From a virus, in IMG/VR virus record IMGVR_UViG_3300036832_000372, positions 1 to 54,572 of that record: a stretch of DNA of 54,572 bases; one strand, 5' to 3'. Shown here piece by piece: positions 23,001 to 32,652 of this stretch (its first letter is position 1; each line of letters begins with the position of its first letter). Both the position numbers and the translations under genes were made by a program. The notes beneath the pieces were generated by a model, which worked only from the letters and a program-made list of their open reading frames with translations, ran no database searches and was not told the DNA's origin.

Positions 23001-25975
23001 GGATCGAGGGCTGGACCTGCACTGGGTCGTCGCCGCTGACGTGGAAGACATTCGGTTTTACCGACTCGATTGCGTTTGGTGGGACGCAGACGTTCAGCAC
23101 CTTGGCGGCGTTTCAGGCAGCGACGTCGTTCCCCTCTGGCCTCACCGAGGTGCGGGTCAGGAACGTGCAGGGGACGTGGCCGCCTGCGGCTGGCAACGAA
23201 GCGGTCCCGCTCAGCTACAAGCCGATCGCGTCGACGCTCGGGCTCTACGGCGAGCTTACGGTGGCGGGCCAGCTGTTCGCGCCGATGTACTCGACCAACC
23301 CGGTCAACGCCGGTGAGTTCGGTATGGTGGCGGACGGCAGCAACGTCACGACGGCGCGTCAGATCATGGGCGCGACAGCAGACGGCACCAATGTGCTGGT
23401 GGTCCCGGGTCTGCCCGCTGTCGGCTTGTTCTCGACTGGCATGAATGTCGCCGACAGCTGCTGGCACTCGCTGGGCGCGGGTGCGATCCCGACTGGCACC
23501 ACGATCACGGCCATCAACAACGACGGAGCCGGTCACGTCGTGTCGCTGACGCTGTCGAACAACGCGCCGACCGGGCAGCATCTCTGCGTCATCTGCTGGA
23601 CCGAGACGATGACCGGCACCGATAACACGCCGATGCTGCAGGCTGCGCTCGACTTCGCGATGCAAAATCGCTATCCCGACATTCGCATCCCGCTTGGGAA
23701 ATACACCTTTAACGACCAAATCAATATGGGTTGGGGCAATACCTATTATGAGCTGCATCTGATCGGGACGGAGCGAGATTCCTATCAATCAGACTATCCC
23801 GGCGTCGTTCTATATTTCACCAAGACCGACCGCATGGCGATTAGCATCCAAGGGGGGCGGAATATCCTGATTTCCGGCCTCGCGATCGTCGGCCGCCACC
23901 GCATTTTTTCTACCTATGCCCAGTGGTTCGCATTGTCGGGAGCGGGATCGATCCTCAGGGGCCAGTCGTCTGATCCACAGGACTACCTCGATCCGCGTTT
24001 CGTGCCGACCGGCAGCAATCCCGGAGGCATCCAAACTCATTGTCCGCACGCCGCGATCACGCAGGACGCCTACTCGGGAGTGCAGCCAACCGACCATTAT
24101 CCCACTCGCACTTATCCGGCGTGGGTCGTCAATGCCGGGCTTCCTCAAGCAAACCAGTACAATCTTGTGGTCTATACCTCGGAAATCATCATCGAGCGGT
24201 GCTCAATCATCGGTTTCGCGGTGCACATCGCCAGTGGATTGAACACCAACAATCAGGGCGACTTCCTCAAGGTCCGCGACATGAACATGTGTGCTGGCGC
24301 TTATGGCCTGTCGGTCAACAATGGCCAGTCGCGTGGCGTTGAATTTCGCAACATCGACTACGCAGGCTTCCATACGCTGTTCTCGTGCTCCAACCTCGGC
24401 ATCGGCACTGGTGAGATCAACGGTCCGCTCGACAACATCCAGGGCGGTCAGAGCTACCAGTCGTTCGACTTCAACAACATGAGCGTGTGCGGCCCGGTCA
24501 CCATCCACAATCATTATTTCGAGGGCCAAATCCGGCTCGGCAATTTCAACGCCTCGGCGTCGTTCGCTCCACTGGTCCAGTTCGTCGGCGGTATCTTCTC
24601 GTTCCATCTCTACAACATTTCCAACTGTCTGATGACGAGCGGCCAATACGGCAAGATCGTGTTGCGCGGCTGTCAGATCGGCGGACCGCAGCGCATCACC
24701 TCGCTGATCGGAAGCTCTGGCGGCGGCGGGCTGGAGATCGACGGCGGCTCCTTCGTTGGCGGGGCGGCGCAGAACACCAGCGCGGCGCTAGTGCAGGCGG
24801 TGAACTTCTGCGGCGGCATCCTGCACGGTACGCCGCGCTTCAACATGGCGGTGCGCGACGATTACCGGGTGAGCCACCTCAACTGCACCTACTTTAACGC
24901 TGTGGGCGGCGGCCAAAGCTCGTGGGTTCACGACGACGAGTACAGCTTCGTCAATACCGCGACCGGTGTCGCCACCCGCGGCATCGCTACCCAGTGCATG
25001 AAGACGATCACCGATATCTTTAAGCGTAAGTGGTTCATGACGATTCCACCGGAAAACCAGCTGGGCATCGCTTCGATGACCGGCGTTGCTTTCAACAACG
25101 ACATCCTGACCTTTAACTGGGCGACCGCTAACCAGAACGCCGCCGACTATCGATACAATATCGCAGTCGGCGATATGCTGATGGCTCCCAACGGCAACGC
25201 CGCCAATGTCGGGACGTGTTGGGTCGTCACTGCGGTCGGCGCGCTATCCGGCGGCAACTATCCGATCACAGCGCAGCAGCAGAACAACCTGATTATTGAC
25301 GCCAGCAACAACTTCGTGAAGCAACTGATTACCGACTTCAGTTTCGCTGGGACCAATTTCCAGATCATCAAGACCGGCGTGGTGATCCCGTCGACGCTCA
25401 ACTACGCTAACTTCTCTGCGGGTAGTCCCAACATCTCTGGCGTCAGCGACGGCTCCGGCATCTCGAAGTTCTTGAACAACTACGCCAACGGCGACATCTA
25501 CTTTGGGCTCGCCAACGTCAACTCGCCCAACCCGTGGCCGATCCAGCCGGGCACAACGATGACGTCGTTCACCGATGGCACGCCAGGGTCTGCGGTGCTG
25601 AGCAAGAACGCGCTAGTCTCCGGCACCTTCCCGCTGTTCCCCTACGAGCTGCGTGGTGGCGGCGGTGGCGGCGGTACCGTCGCATCGACGCGCGAGGTGA
25701 CGATCAACACCAGCTTCACCGCGGCCGACAGCGACGACATCATCGGGCTCAACCCGACGACGAGCGCCTCGTTCACCGTGACGCTGCCGCTGTCGTCGAG
25801 CCGTGGCGGGCGCTCGATCATGATCGCCGATCTCAAGGGCTTCTGTGCCGCGTTCCCGGTCACCGTGGCGATGTCGGGCTCCGACACCTGCCTTGGGCAG
25901 ACGACGCTGACGATCGGCAATGATTTCCAGTCGCTCCTACTTCGGCCACGCGCCAGCGGAGGATGGTTCCTATGA
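20006..25975 (+). CDS. Giant tail fibre/spike with beta-helix domains, 1989 aa
   Basis: This receptor-binding protein has an N-terminal virion-attachment part (AGGITDFGVSSAMVGSLTPA), a first beta-helix-type region with VDNTGATDVTSTVQGIINSF (about residues 115-365), then repeated FTxSIxxGTxxLxVSAVASGxIxVGQxIxG modules near 368-440, 625-770 and 860-930. A second pectate-lyase-3-like beta helix begins near TDNTPMLQAALDFAMQ (about residue 1206). The C-terminus has a TAADSDDIIGLNPTTSASF domain common in phage tail proteins. It probably binds or cleaves host polysaccharide. Tyr TAT codons rise sharply after about 23.6 kb compared with the baseplate genes, suggesting exchange. Confidence 0.8.
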   Translation: MSLLNNCAFIATAGGITDFGVSSAMVGSLTPAQSGAVNSAVYSYCARSLDQTQWEIGRGTYSTTGPTLARTTVLLSSNANAKVNFASTPIVAIDALAEDIPAPYTPARAINLVQQYGVDNTGATDVTSTVQGIINSFGTNSGAEIFLDGIFTLGSLTLPAGSVFKIRWAGEIRVPIGQTFVIPPYLAMEGEAGTYADQFGPQGSNVGLITGSSTSNPVVQMAGGTQSSLRNVRIAPPVGIGLQITPSATSLGSGVYLENVTCRAQRGNPNSIPLQVDSVFWIKMVDCTFIGDLGSHPRPVQFLQTITRTQVAYLGLIDCRNLRLNGGGIYFYSCTGPLSSGFLFEDTQVENMVAGRSMFEFDTTFATFTGSIAAGTNTLVVSAMAAVNTGHIEIGQLLTGTNVLASTYVTGFVSGTPGGVGTYTVSQTHPAGVASTTITTPAVIISNIKIVRPKNFDAIGGTYLIKNSGAGTRDIVVEDWDSTFGLVDPVSAPIIGGVKLTVRHQFPYSFAIPTPWPALWAQNYSVDYWGALDAKLITAPRGPQAIGGYALAVEQDPTTWPAATGGGVLTTGIIGVDGLPTAGQLSGPNGAAITLNNTVTNSFAIGDWLIPGCWVQSDPVQAGPASFTASINGTTMSVSAVASGYLSVGQTISAPSGPVSFNGWIDGGTVLHVVANTVVGTIQVGQQIGGPGVATGTAITALGTGYGADGTYTISPSQANVGSSGSPVAMNVGVKAGTLISAFGTGTGGVGDYTISTSQNAQSQTMTGAGRNPANVELLMAPTTFILDANPVSGYRAFLDSEHGPAKLGSNAWTFLCQAHKITTIGANPAKATLVLMRTTSAGVTNFDKPGVIHIPCCATFTASVAAGALSTLVVSAVASGRIMVGMVIAGGVAAGSKILALGTGVGGTGNYTITAQGGAVASQAMTGNRNIPDADVMTMARSLTAWSSRAQPGDVSLLDTQKLMLGGGVQLFSAPSPPSTGVYNVGARCLNSSPTPGGIEGWTCTGSSPLTWKTFGFTDSIAFGGTQTFSTLAAFQAATSFPSGLTEVRVRNVQGTWPPAAGNEAVPLSYKPIASTLGLYGELTVAGQLFAPMYSTNPVNAGEFGMVADGSNVTTARQIMGATADGTNVLVVPGLPAVGLFSTGMNVADSCWHSLGAGAIPTGTTITAINNDGAGHVVSLTLSNNAPTGQHLCVICWTETMTGTDNTPMLQAALDFAMQNRYPDIRIPLGKYTFNDQINMGWGNTYYELHLIGTERDSYQSDYPGVVLYFTKTDRMAISIQGGRNILISGLAIVGRHRIFSTYAQWFALSGAGSILRGQSSDPQDYLDPRFVPTGSNPGGIQTHCPHAAITQDAYSGVQPTDHYPTRTYPAWVVNAGLPQANQYNLVVYTSEIIIERCSIIGFAVHIASGLNTNNQGDFLKVRDMNMCAGAYGLSVNNGQSRGVEFRNIDYAGFHTLFSCSNLGIGTGEINGPLDNIQGGQSYQSFDFNNMSVCGPVTIHNHYFEGQIRLGNFNASASFAPLVQFVGGIFSFHLYNISNCLMTSGQYGKIVLRGCQIGGPQRITSLIGSSGGGGLEIDGGSFVGGAAQNTSAALVQAVNFCGGILHGTPRFNMAVRDDYRVSHLNCTYFNAVGGGQSSWVHDDEYSFVNTATGVATRGIATQCMKTITDIFKRKWFMTIPPENQLGIASMTGVAFNNDILTFNWATANQNAADYRYNIAVGDMLMAPNGNAANVGTCWVVTAVGALSGGNYPITAQQQNNLIIDASNNFVKQLITDFSFAGTNFQIIKTGVVIPSTLNYANFSAGSPNISGVSDGSGISKFLNNYANGDIYFGLANVNSPNPWPIQPGTTMTSFTDGTPGSAVLSKNALVSGTFPLFPYELRGGGGGGGTVASTREVTINTSFTAADSDDIIGLNPTTSASFTVTLPLSSSRGGRSIMIADLKGFCAAFPVTVAMSGSDTCLGQTTLTIGNDFQSLLLRPRASGGWFL
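21107..22790 (+). repeat. Repeated beta-module coding segments in the fibre gene
   Basis: Three blocks, about 21107-21318, 21882-22312 and 22583-22790, encode versions of the same unit: FTxSI-AGTxTLxVSAxAxGxIxxGQxIxGxxVxxGTxITxxGTGxGGxGTYTISxSQ. The middle block is a chain of partial copies. The unit is widely seen in phage fibres of alphaproteobacterial hosts and is probably a small beta domain. Identity at the DNA level is only partial. Confidence 0.7.
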
Positions 25976-26583
25976 TGCGCAAGGCACTCTGGCTCGCGAT
26001 CGGACTTTTCATCGGGTCACTCGGCGTCGCCATCGGTCAATTCGGCGGCGATGTTGCGCCAGCTACGTTCCTCGGCAACGTCGGCGGGACGCGTGCGCCT
26101 GCAGCGGCGATCCCGCTTTCCCATGCGTTCAGCTTCGCGAACCTGCAGCAGCTGCCAGCGTACACCTATCCGTGCAACAACACTGCGTCACTGGCCGACA
26201 TGCAATCGTGCGCCGCGACCGCACCGACCGCGCCGCTCTACACCGATGGCGCGACGATCTGGATTCACCAGGGGGCATGGGTCGGAAACGGCCCGGTGCC
26301 GACGCCGTCCGGGACCTGCACGGTCTCGGCGCAGGGCGGTGGCACCACGGTCGGCCGCTTCACCGCGGCCGCGTGCGCTGCCGGCACCATCATTCTCACC
26401 TTCAACGTCACCGGCATGGCACCGACGCCGAGCGGCTGGTCGTGCAGCATGGACGACCAGACCACGACTGCGGCGGTCTTCAAGCAGACCGCGAATACCG
26501 CGACCAGCGTAACTTTCACCAATTCTGGTTCGGCCTCGGTCAACGGTGACGCTGTGACCTTCAGGTGTCAGGGGATGCAGTGA
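25972..26583 (+). CDS. Exported cysteine-containing protein in the fibre cassette
   Basis: The 203-residue product has an N-terminal hydrophobic signal or anchor, MMRKALWLAIGLFIGSLGVA. A low-complexity middle includes IPLSHAFSFANLQQLPAYTY, then ATIWIHQGAWVGNGPVPTP and a C-terminal domain with paired cysteines (GTCTVSAQGGG, GWSCSMDDQTT, VTFRCQGMQ) whose strands suggest a beta sandwich. ATG 25972 overlaps the fibre stop and GGAGG at 25958-25962 is its binding site. A similar C-terminal domain occurs in other alphaproteobacterial phage secreted proteins. Function is unknown. Confidence 0.6.
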   Translation: MMRKALWLAIGLFIGSLGVAIGQFGGDVAPATFLGNVGGTRAPAAAIPLSHAFSFANLQQLPAYTYPCNNTASLADMQSCAATAPTAPLYTDGATIWIHQGAWVGNGPVPTPSGTCTVSAQGGGTTVGRFTAAACAAGTIILTFNVTGMAPTPSGWSCSMDDQTTTAAVFKQTANTATSVTFTNSGSASVNGDAVTFRCQGMQ

Positions 26584-29500
26584 TGAGGTACGCTCTCGCT
26601 CTCATATTAGTTCTGCTGACGTCGCTGGCGCACGCGCAGATCCCGCAGGCTGGGATCGACTTCACCCGCAACGCCTGCACCGACCGCGGTGCGCCGATCG
26701 ACTGCTCGCAGTACATCACCACGACGCGTGCGCTCGGCACCTTCTGCACCAGCGCCGCAGGCGTGATGACCTCTGTCGGCGTCAACACGGCGTGCATCAC
26801 CTCGGCCGGGCTCGAGGTGTGGGAAGGCAGGACTAACTACAATCTGCAGTCGAACACCTTCACCGACGCGGGCTGGACGAAGAGTTCGAGCACTGTGACC
26901 GCCGCCGCTGCGCTCGCGCCGGACGGCACGATGACGGCGACCAAGCTGACCGAGAACTCTCTCAACGCCGGGCACTACCTCCGTCGCGTGCCAGATACCG
27001 GCATCAATGCAGGCACCGCGGTCTTCAGTCTCTACCTCAAGGCGGCCGGACGGACTGCCGTAGGTCTGTTGGGATCACCACGTGGCATCGCCATCGATCT
27101 CACCACCTGCACGGCGCAGAGCATGGTGCCGCTCGGGACGGCGCTTCCGAATGGTGCTTATGGTGCGGCGTCACTGGCGAACGGCTGGTGCAGGCTGTGG
27201 TTTGCCGACACGACTGCCATTCAAGCCGGCGTTCTGATCGAGCTGATGACGGGGTTCGCTTCCGGCAACGCCAACTACCTCGGTGACGGCACCAGCGGCG
27301 TCTATGTCTGGCAGGTTGGAGCTCAGCTTGGTGCCTTCCCGACGCCGCCGATCACCACCACGACCGCGACGGTGACGCGACCAGCTGACGTCCACGTAGC
27401 CTCAGATCGGCTGGCGACGGTGCTTGCCAGCGCCACCGGGTCGGTGTCGTTCACCGTTAACGGGTCGCAGGCGGCCGTGGCAGCCACGCTGGTCGATGCC
27501 AACGGCACCGTGGTGCTCGGTAAGACCGCGGGCAATCTCGCCACCACCGGGCTCGGCGCGACGCTGAGCACGGCCAACACCGCGACGTGGACGGCGATCA
27601 ACGATGCCGGCCTCGCCTGGGATGCGGCTGGCGGGATCGCCCAGCTCAACGGCGGGACGGTAGCCACCGATGCGGTGGCTCGCACCCCGGCAGGTCCGTT
27701 CCGCATCGGCTCGACCGGCGGCACTGCCGCATTCTGGAACGGCAACATCACGCGGTTGTCCGCATTCTCCTCGAAGCTTGCGACACCCGGTCGCATCCTC
27801 GATCTGGCGCCGATCCAGATCGCGGCGGTGCCGTCTCTCACTCCGCAGCAGGTTACACTGTCATGGCCGTCGACCTACGGAGAGGTCGTGAGCGTCGACC
27901 GCTGGCAGGACAGCGGCACCCCGACCTCGATCGGCACCAGCGGCACCGGAGGCTTCACCGACAGCGCTGTGCCGGCGGTGAACACGGTCTATTCATATCG
28001 CATCTCGCGAGCGGTGCGCGGCGCCTCGGTGTCTGCGACGGCCCTGGCGGCGATCTCCGACATGACCAAGCCGTTCGTGTGCCCGCTGATCCCAGACGTT
28101 GCGGCGAACCTTCTCGGCGTCGATCGCACCGAGAGCTTCAACGCGCCAGACGGAACGACGGTGGCGTTCACCATTCGAGCTCCGATCGCTGCCAACATGA
28201 CGACTGTCAGCGTGCCTCAGTGTACCACCTGCACGCCGGGAGTGTCAGATGACCGCGCCAACATCATGGCGCAGGTGGCAAGCGGAAAGAAGGTCCAGCT
28301 CTCCGCTGGGGATTACATCATCGATCCCGGCACCAACGCGTATGGCCTGCTCGGTCTCAGCCTGACCGACTTCGCGCTGGTGGGAGCTGGCCGCAGCGGA
28401 GGAGTGCCACTCACTCGTCTTCATCTTAAGCGTGGCACTGGCACTGCTTTACCCAAGGGCATTCAGTTTGGTGGCAATCGCATCCTGCTCAAGGACTTCT
28501 CGATCGACTGGGATATTCTCTGCGACAGCGGTGGCACATGTCACGGCGGCAATGCGATCCCTGGGACCATCTCCACAATTGACTCTGTAACTCAGCGCTT
28601 CACCGTGCAAAATCCATCTTACTACGTCCCTGACCCGACCAAGCCGCCAGATCTGCGAGCTGTCAACAACTATCTGCTGACGAACCGAGCTTGGGACTTG
28701 CGTCAGGGTGGCAGAGTTGGTTTTGACGGAACGTTCAATCCGAACTTTGCCGTCGATGGGCTCTATTATTACACGCTTGCAGGCTCGAGAGGATACTACG
28801 CAGATGGTGGCGGAGCCGTAGGTTTTGTTCGCACCTCGGTAGGTATTCAGCTCGGCGCTGGAGGCAGTGACTACTCGGTTGAGGGCGTCTCGATATTCGG
28901 TGGCGGCGGTCCCGGTATCATCATCGGCTCTGACGGCATCGGATTTCGATTGAGCAACTTCCAGATCACGCGTAAGCCAGACGCGCTGCTAGTCTCTGGC
29001 GAGCAGCCGCGCCTTGCCTCGGTGTTCGGCGACAGCGACGCCAACTCTACGCAGGGCTCGATCTTGATCGAGAACTCTGAGTTTGGCTGGGTTGGCGACG
29101 ACTGGTTCTACAATCGTGGAGCTGCGATCGCGCTCCAGACCCTGACCAGCACCTCGAGCTTTACCCTGACGACCACTGGCGGCAATCCGGGGAGCGGCAT
29201 CGCTGGCCACAACCTCACAGGCGATGCCTTGCAGTTCGTCGACCCGAACACCTTGGCGATCATCGGTGGGGTGACGGTGCCTGCGACGTGGGACCCGCAG
29301 CGTGACAACGGTGACGGCACGTGGTCGCGTACCGCTCACTTCCCTGCCATACCAGGTCTATCTCCTTACATCGGGCTGCCGGCAGTTCAGCTTCCGATCG
29401 TCTACGAGATGCCCTACTCCGGCCCTAACCTGATCGTGCGCAACTCGTGCTTTCACGACGGTCCCAGTCGATTGCTTTTAAAGTCGCAAAACTTCCTGAT

Positions 29501-30137
29501 CGATGGCAACACGTTCGGCAATGGCTACTATTCCATGATCGAGCTGAGCAGCGATCCTGAGATGCTCAAGGAAGGTCCCAACCCTTCCAACGGCATCATC
29601 CGCAACAACAAGATGTTTGGCAACGGCGGCGGTGATCTCAACGCGATCACTGGCACGTCCGCCGGTTACTACCACAGCCAGGGTCTCGGCGGCGGCATCG
29701 TGGTGTACGGCATCGGCGGCTATAATCAGAACAAGGGCTTCATTCCAGGTGCCGTCAACAACGCGGTGAGCGCGCCATACAAGAACATCTGGATCACCGA
29801 CAATCTCATATCATTCACTCAGGGCGTCGGCATGTCGGTGAACGGCGTCGGCAACGGCCTCATCGCCAGGAACACCATCGTCAACGCCAACACTCAACCA
29901 TTCACCGCTGGCTTCGGAGCCACCTACTGCGGCGCTGCTTCGCAGGGCTACCAGTCTGCGGGGTCGAACCAGCCATGGTGTCTGCCCAAGGTGGCGGGGC
30001 AGGGATCGCTGATGACCACGTGGTCGAGCGATGTTGTGATCTCCGGCAACCGGTTCCTCGGCACCAGCATTGGCGGCATCTTCGTCGCGCCTAACAACAC
30101 GCCGTGGCCGCGCGGCATACTGACGATGCTCCACTGA
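26583..30137 (+). CDS. Beta-helix spike-like protein with Sec signal peptide, 1184 aa
   Basis: The product starts with a clear signal sequence, MRYALALILVLLTSLAHAQI. Next comes a carbohydrate-binding-like domain (TKLTENSLNAGHYLRRVPDT and FSLYLKAAGRTAVGLL), a LamG-like segment ending AFWNGNITRLSAFSSKL, an FN3-like piece (LTPQQVTLSWPSTYGEVVSV), and from about residue 535 a long right-handed beta helix (ILLKDFSIDWDI, IIIGSDGIGFRLSNFQITR, NLIVRNSCFHDG, GIIRNNKMFGNG). The helix would suit polysaccharide binding or cleavage. A virion spike would not normally need a Sec signal, so it may be exported or mis-scored. ATG 26583 overlaps the previous TGA. Confidence 0.65.
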   Translation: MRYALALILVLLTSLAHAQIPQAGIDFTRNACTDRGAPIDCSQYITTTRALGTFCTSAAGVMTSVGVNTACITSAGLEVWEGRTNYNLQSNTFTDAGWTKSSSTVTAAAALAPDGTMTATKLTENSLNAGHYLRRVPDTGINAGTAVFSLYLKAAGRTAVGLLGSPRGIAIDLTTCTAQSMVPLGTALPNGAYGAASLANGWCRLWFADTTAIQAGVLIELMTGFASGNANYLGDGTSGVYVWQVGAQLGAFPTPPITTTTATVTRPADVHVASDRLATVLASATGSVSFTVNGSQAAVAATLVDANGTVVLGKTAGNLATTGLGATLSTANTATWTAINDAGLAWDAAGGIAQLNGGTVATDAVARTPAGPFRIGSTGGTAAFWNGNITRLSAFSSKLATPGRILDLAPIQIAAVPSLTPQQVTLSWPSTYGEVVSVDRWQDSGTPTSIGTSGTGGFTDSAVPAVNTVYSYRISRAVRGASVSATALAAISDMTKPFVCPLIPDVAANLLGVDRTESFNAPDGTTVAFTIRAPIAANMTTVSVPQCTTCTPGVSDDRANIMAQVASGKKVQLSAGDYIIDPGTNAYGLLGLSLTDFALVGAGRSGGVPLTRLHLKRGTGTALPKGIQFGGNRILLKDFSIDWDILCDSGGTCHGGNAIPGTISTIDSVTQRFTVQNPSYYVPDPTKPPDLRAVNNYLLTNRAWDLRQGGRVGFDGTFNPNFAVDGLYYYTLAGSRGYYADGGGAVGFVRTSVGIQLGAGGSDYSVEGVSIFGGGGPGIIIGSDGIGFRLSNFQITRKPDALLVSGEQPRLASVFGDSDANSTQGSILIENSEFGWVGDDWFYNRGAAIALQTLTSTSSFTLTTTGGNPGSGIAGHNLTGDALQFVDPNTLAIIGGVTVPATWDPQRDNGDGTWSRTAHFPAIPGLSPYIGLPAVQLPIVYEMPYSGPNLIVRNSCFHDGPSRLLLKSQNFLIDGNTFGNGYYSMIELSSDPEMLKEGPNPSNGIIRNNKMFGNGGGDLNAITGTSAGYYHSQGLGGGIVVYGIGGYNQNKGFIPGAVNNAVSAPYKNIWITDNLISFTQGVGMSVNGVGNGLIARNTIVNANTQPFTAGFGATYCGAASQGYQSAGSNQPWCLPKVAGQGSLMTTWSSDVVISGNRFLGTSIGGIFVAPNNTPWPRGILTMLH

Positions 30138-30138
30138 T

Positions 30139-32652
30139 ATGCTTGGACTAGGTGATGTCAAAGTCATTGGCCTCACGCGGAGGCCTCTCGGCGGAGCATT
30201 CTGGACCTCAGTAACTACGACTAGCCTCACCGTCGGGTCTCCTGTCATCGGAGCTCCTACCTACGCTCAGCCTCTCAATAACTTAGTGCCGTCGGTTGAC
30301 TACTCCTCAGTCACTGCCGGCTCTCCCTACGCGCTGGTCGATGACAGCGGCCTCATCTGGGCGATAGACTCCTCGGGCAACGTCTACCTCAACGGTGTGC
30401 TCTGGTCGATCAGTGCTACCGCCACATTGATCGAGAAGATCGGCAGTACCGCATGGGTGAGCGGCTCCTTCCCCGGTGGCTACCCGTGGGCCTACTACAG
30501 CGCTGGCGTCTTCATCTACTCAGCGACAGGACCTAATGAGCCTCTGCCAGATCCTACGCAGATAGCGTCAGGTCAACCGGTCGTCGGTTCTCCTCAGCTC
30601 AGGTTCGTTCAGCATCTCTCTAGTCCTGTCGATCTAGTCGTAGGATCGCCGGTCTTCGGAGCTCCTCAGGGACCGTCGCCGTTAGGCTCTGCGATCTACG
30701 CTCCTACCGGCGGCACCATCGTAGTCCCTGGGGCCATCTGGACGTTTGGTTCCTACCCTGCAGGTGACACTAACAATAGGTACGTCCTCCGCAACGGAGC
30801 CTACCCTAACGGCAAGCAGCTCGCCGCCTACCAGCTGGAGATCGACACCTCAGGCGTAGTGTGGGTGCAAGCCTACAACGGCCAGTGGTACTACTGGAGC
30901 GGAACTGACTGGGTGCCGTCGCCGGCCGCTCCTAAGCTCGTGGTTAGCGCTTCAGGTCTCACAGTCGGCAGACCAGCCATAAGTTTGCCGACTACGACGG
31001 TGTACAACGTCTACGGTTTCACCGTAGGCAGGCCGGACATCGGGGCACCGAGCTTCATCGGCATCACCGCCATGCCGGATCCGGTGGGGATCCAGCTTGG
31101 TCCGTCGTCGATCCTGGTGGCGCGGCCCGTCATCAACGAGGTGTGTAGGCTCAAGGCAGAGAACCTGGTGGTGTTCTCTCCGGCTATTGACAGCCTCAGG
31201 CTGGCAGTAGCTCTAGATAATAACGAGATCGGCACCACCGACCCGATCATCCGGCCGCTGGATCAGCACACAGGGTCGGAGCTGATCTACCGATCGGCGT
31301 CTGGTCTCGAGAAGGCGATGGCCGACGTCGACGGCTTCAGGCTCACGGCCACTTACGCTGAGTTGATCAAGGATCAGTGGGACCCGTACGCGATCAGCTA
31401 CCACAACTTACCCTTCCTGGCCTTCGCTATGGGCGTCAATCTGTGGGAGGCTGACTGGGACGAGAGCTTCAGGCGATGGTGGGTGGCGAACCAGTGGACG
31501 CTGCAGTCGATGCGCGGGAGCCTCTGGGGCATCACTCAGTTCGTTCAGGCCGTCGGAGGCAAGGTCAGGCACGCCATCGTGCCGCCGGCTAAGTTCTTCC
31601 CCGGGAAGAGTTACACTGACGCGGAGAAGCAAGCTTATGTCGCTAGGTTCCCTCAGCTCAGGCTCTACCCGTACGTCGCTAGAATCCAGCTGCCGTACCT
31701 ATGCTTCTGTTCGAAGTTCATCGTCGGAGTGCCTCCTGATGCTGAGAGAGTATTCAACAAGAACGGATGCTTCATCGGACCGTCGCAGAAGTTCTACCCG
31801 ACCTCGAGTGACGCCGGTGGTCGCTACACACGGAGCGCGGTCCTCTATGATCCGAAGACAGGTGTCGAGACTCCACTGACGTTCCGCGAGATCACTACCG
31901 TGGGTCTCGACGGGAAGACTCAGACAGTCCAGGAGATCGTCACGCCGTCGCGCAGCTCGACCAGGTACTACGTGGGGCAGGAGAACCACTGGCCGCTGCC
32001 AGCTGATCACCCGCCGCGGCCGGCTCAGAACAAGCACTCGATTTTCTTGGGAGCCTATGACCAGGTAGCGTCGCGCATCATTAAGATCGTGGTCCCGAGC
32101 GACCCGACCATCAGTTACGCTAAGGCGACCTACCAGACGATATCGTTCGGCGATGAGAGCCTGGTGTCGCTGTACCCCGACGAGGTCTCTAAGACTCACT
32201 ACTGGCCGAAGAACTCTCTGGCTAACGGCGCTCCCAAGGGGAACATCTATCTTCGCGGCTTCACCTCGAAGTCTTACCTGACCCTGTCGCGAGCCTGGCA
32301 GTATCGATACGAGGTCTGGTACGTGTTCGATCCGACTCGCGTCCCTGACTATCGCAAGGCCAGCGTCTACATGGGTCACGCTCAGTTCGGTCAGCACAAG
32401 TACACGGCCAAGATCAAGATCGACGTCGGCGAGAAGTGGCGACCGTGGTGGTTCCCGCAGCATCGGTACCTGAGAGGGTTCTGGCACCCCTCCGACTTGC
32501 GAAGGATCAACGCAGTTCGTCGTGCTGTCACCGCTTCGATGGCAGTCCGTGACACCGTCGGCATTGACACGTTGATCAAGCGCGTCATCAATACCAACGA
32601 TAGTCTGCCAGTGAATGGTAAGTTCACGGTAGGCGAATTCATCGACGCTTAA
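30139..32652 (+). CDS. Tail protein I-like protein with repeat-rich N-terminus
   Basis: The 837-residue product joins two parts. Residues 1-350 are built from copies of a TVGSPxIGxP-type motif, for example SLTVGSPVIGAP, LVVGSPVFGAP, GLTVGRPAISLP and GFTVGRPDIGAP. Residues about 372-485 fit P2 gpI tail proteins (GLEKAMADVDGFRLTATYAE, DPYAISYHNLPFLAFAMGVN, LWEADWDESFRRWWVANQWT, SMRGSLWGITQFVQAVGG). The remaining 350 residues have aromatic-rich strands. gpI links the baseplate to tail fibres. The order V-W-J-(fibres)-I is that of P2 with a cassette inserted. Confidence 0.8.
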   Translation: MLGLGDVKVIGLTRRPLGGAFWTSVTTTSLTVGSPVIGAPTYAQPLNNLVPSVDYSSVTAGSPYALVDDSGLIWAIDSSGNVYLNGVLWSISATATLIEKIGSTAWVSGSFPGGYPWAYYSAGVFIYSATGPNEPLPDPTQIASGQPVVGSPQLRFVQHLSSPVDLVVGSPVFGAPQGPSPLGSAIYAPTGGTIVVPGAIWTFGSYPAGDTNNRYVLRNGAYPNGKQLAAYQLEIDTSGVVWVQAYNGQWYYWSGTDWVPSPAAPKLVVSASGLTVGRPAISLPTTTVYNVYGFTVGRPDIGAPSFIGITAMPDPVGIQLGPSSILVARPVINEVCRLKAENLVVFSPAIDSLRLAVALDNNEIGTTDPIIRPLDQHTGSELIYRSASGLEKAMADVDGFRLTATYAELIKDQWDPYAISYHNLPFLAFAMGVNLWEADWDESFRRWWVANQWTLQSMRGSLWGITQFVQAVGGKVRHAIVPPAKFFPGKSYTDAEKQAYVARFPQLRLYPYVARIQLPYLCFCSKFIVGVPPDAERVFNKNGCFIGPSQKFYPTSSDAGGRYTRSAVLYDPKTGVETPLTFREITTVGLDGKTQTVQEIVTPSRSSTRYYVGQENHWPLPADHPPRPAQNKHSIFLGAYDQVASRIIKIVVPSDPTISYAKATYQTISFGDESLVSLYPDEVSKTHYWPKNSLANGAPKGNIYLRGFTSKSYLTLSRAWQYRYEVWYVFDPTRVPDYRKASVYMGHAQFGQHKYTAKIKIDVGEKWRPWWFPQHRYLRGFWHPSDLRRINAVRRAVTASMAVRDTVGIDTLIKRVINTNDSLPVNGKFTVGEFIDA

